A DNA stretch of 64,000 nucleotides, taken from NCBI GenBank assembly GCA_937891765.1, contig CALAGQ010000080.1, positions 1-64,000 of the forward strand. The letters are read 5' to 3'. Shown here one piece after another: positions 63,469 through 64,000 of this stretch. Source of the DNA: an uncultured Nitrospina sp. Its GTDB lineage: Bacteria; Nitrospinota; Nitrospinia; Nitrospinales; VA-1. The notes below the pieces were generated by a model. The model was not told where the DNA came from. It did no database searches and saw only the letters and a list, made by a program, of their open reading frames with translations. The translations under genes were made by a program, and so were the position numbers. The first letter of the stretch is position 1; each line of letters opens with the position of its first letter.

Positions 63469-63558
63469 TTTGATCTCCTGGAATTTATATGTCGGGGATG
63501 AAACCTGCTCATAGAATAACAGTTTTCGAATTGCTAAATAAACAAAATAAACCGCAAA

Positions 63559-63592
63559 GGCAAGATGCTTCGAGAGCCTCAGCATGACAATC
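63559..63592 (-). repeat. GTCATGCTGAGG-type repeat
   Basis: Minus strand: TTGTCATGCTGAGGCTCTCG followed by AAGCATCTTGCC. It belongs to the widespread 'GTCATGCTGAGC...GAAGCATCT' intergenic repeats. Next to it CCCTTATCAAGGGAGGAGTT (63611-63630) is a further short dyad. Confidence 0.7.
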
Positions 63593-63693
63593 TAAACCCC
63601 TCCCAACCTACCCTTATCAAGGGAGGAGTTTAACCTTTAGTCCTACACCCAGTAACGCATTAGGTTTTTGGCTGTCGCGGTAGCGTCACCACC

Positions 63694-63730
63694 CCACTGG
63701 CCCCACGCCGAGTGGGCCGCTAGTAGTTAT
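63694..63730 (-). repeat. R1 fragment at the moaB 3' end
   Basis: ACTGGCCCCACGCCGAGTGG, then GCCGCTAGTAGTTATT. The CCACGCCGAGTGG hairpin is exact. It abuts the moaB stop codon (TAA, 63727-63729). Confidence 0.8.
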
Positions 63731-64000
63731 TTTTCCAAGAGGCGTGGCATTAGCTCTACCAGGTTACAGGGTTTGTGGGTGCTATCCAGTTGATGGACGA
63801 GGATTTGGTCCCACCCGTCTTTACAGGCGCCGGTCGAGCCTGGCAACGCGAACAGGAAGGTGCCATTGGCAACCCCTGCGGTGCACCGCGATTGCAGGCT
63901 GGAAGTGCGGATGCTTTCATAACTCAACATGCGGAACAGTTCACCAAAACCGGGAATGGATTTTTCATACAGTGCCTCAAACGCTTCGGGAGTGATGTCG
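63727..64000 (-). CDS. moaB: molybdenum cofactor biosynthesis protein MoaB, C-terminal part (runs off right edge)
   Basis: Reading inward from the right edge on the minus strand gives DITPEAFEALYEKSIPGFGE, LFRMLSYESIRTSSLQSRCT, AGVANGTFLFALPGSTGACK and DGWDQILVHQLDSTHKPCNL with VELMPRLLEK. This is the MoaB/MogA fold, whose SIPGFGE and LPGST segments bind molybdopterin. It adenylates molybdopterin or has a related role. The start is outside the window. Confidence 0.93.
   Translation of the reverse strand, partial: DITPEAFEALYEKSIPGFGELFRMLSYESIRTSSLQSRCTAGVANGTFLFALPGSTGACKDGWDQILVHQLDSTHKPCNLVELMPRLLEK

Noticed and set aside
63469-63585. N-terminal extension MLRLSKHL of the small secreted protein
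   Set aside because: It is encoded by a widespread intergenic repeat, and a proper ribosome site and signal peptide begin at 63468.
7071-63730. R1 repeats as integron attC sites (they sit right after stop codons and contain GTTAAGC/GCTTAAC, which fits the GTTRRRY/RYYYAAC core rule)
   Set aside because: The genes between them are core housekeeping genes in both orientations, orientation of the repeats varies, there is no R''-L''-L'-R' pair arrangement, and the only recombinase is truncated and lacks IntI-type features.

Overview
The window is a gene-dense stretch of a Gram-negative-type bacterial chromosome. Lipoprotein signal sequences, a LolD/FtsX-type ABC system, an HtrA lipoprotein and an exported Pcm all imply an outer membrane and periplasm. 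The gene set is mostly housekeeping, and no phage or insertion-sequence transposase is visible. A release factor 2 gene with the classical TGA frameshift site shows that TGA is a stop codon here. A futalosine-pathway MqnC, a SUMT-HemD fusion, a two-domain dCTP deaminase, CysD plus CysN/C, and large TPR/NHL/glycosyltransferase fusions would fit a marine Nitrospinota (Nitrospina-like) or deltaproteobacterial-type genome. That placement is inference and is not proved by any marker here.

Layout. 1-4.7 kb: surface-glycan genes (partial NAD-dependent epimerase, SAM methyltransferase, GT2 and GT39 glycosyltransferases, and a GT-C-like membrane protein). 4.7-6.9 kb: prfB with its frameshift, coupled to an RNase Z-like hydrolase. 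7-16 kb: a cluster of very large proteins, namely a GT-C/TPR/GT2 fusion, a radical SAM/TPR protein and an NHL/coiled-coil/NHL protein, then a convergent spermidine-synthase-like protein. 17-24 kb: pckA, pdxA-rsmA, a SUMT/HemD fusion, a parvulin, a VOC protein and mqnC. 24-31.6 kb: a frameshifted GAF histidine kinase, a truncated tyrosine recombinase, an AI-2E-type transporter, an exported unknown, rluB, scpB and dcd. 31.8-44.8 kb: a membrane TPR-cupredoxin protein, cysS, a broken DUF2851 gene, cysD-cysNC, ferredoxin, SDR, HtrA, phosphomannomutase and VOC. 44.8-57.9 kb: MEMO, exported Pcm, moeB-rhodanese, aminotransferase, LolD/FtsX, GIDE/EF-hand plus LemA, recJ and M48 protease. 56-62 kb: the conserved ffh-rpsP-khpA-rimM-trmD-SPOUT-rplS translation cluster, with rnhB and recJ downstream on the same strand. 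62-64 kb: queC with a clear terminator, a small charged secreted protein and the end of moaB.

The most unusual feature is a family of modular, palindrome-bearing intergenic repeats, called R1 here. It occurs at more than a dozen places and almost always abuts the stop codon of a gene. It supplies the last codons and stop of several genes and appears to have truncated a tyrosine recombinase just before its catalytic tyrosine. A second repeat type, with GTCAT...ATGAC ends, belongs to a class widespread in bacteria.

Broken genes (a DUF2851 gene with a nonsense codon and a frameshift, a histidine kinase with one frameshift, and the truncated recombinase) lie beside these repeats or within a few kilobases of them. 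No tRNA, rRNA, CRISPR array or replication origin was recognised. All functions come from reading motifs by eye; no database search was run.
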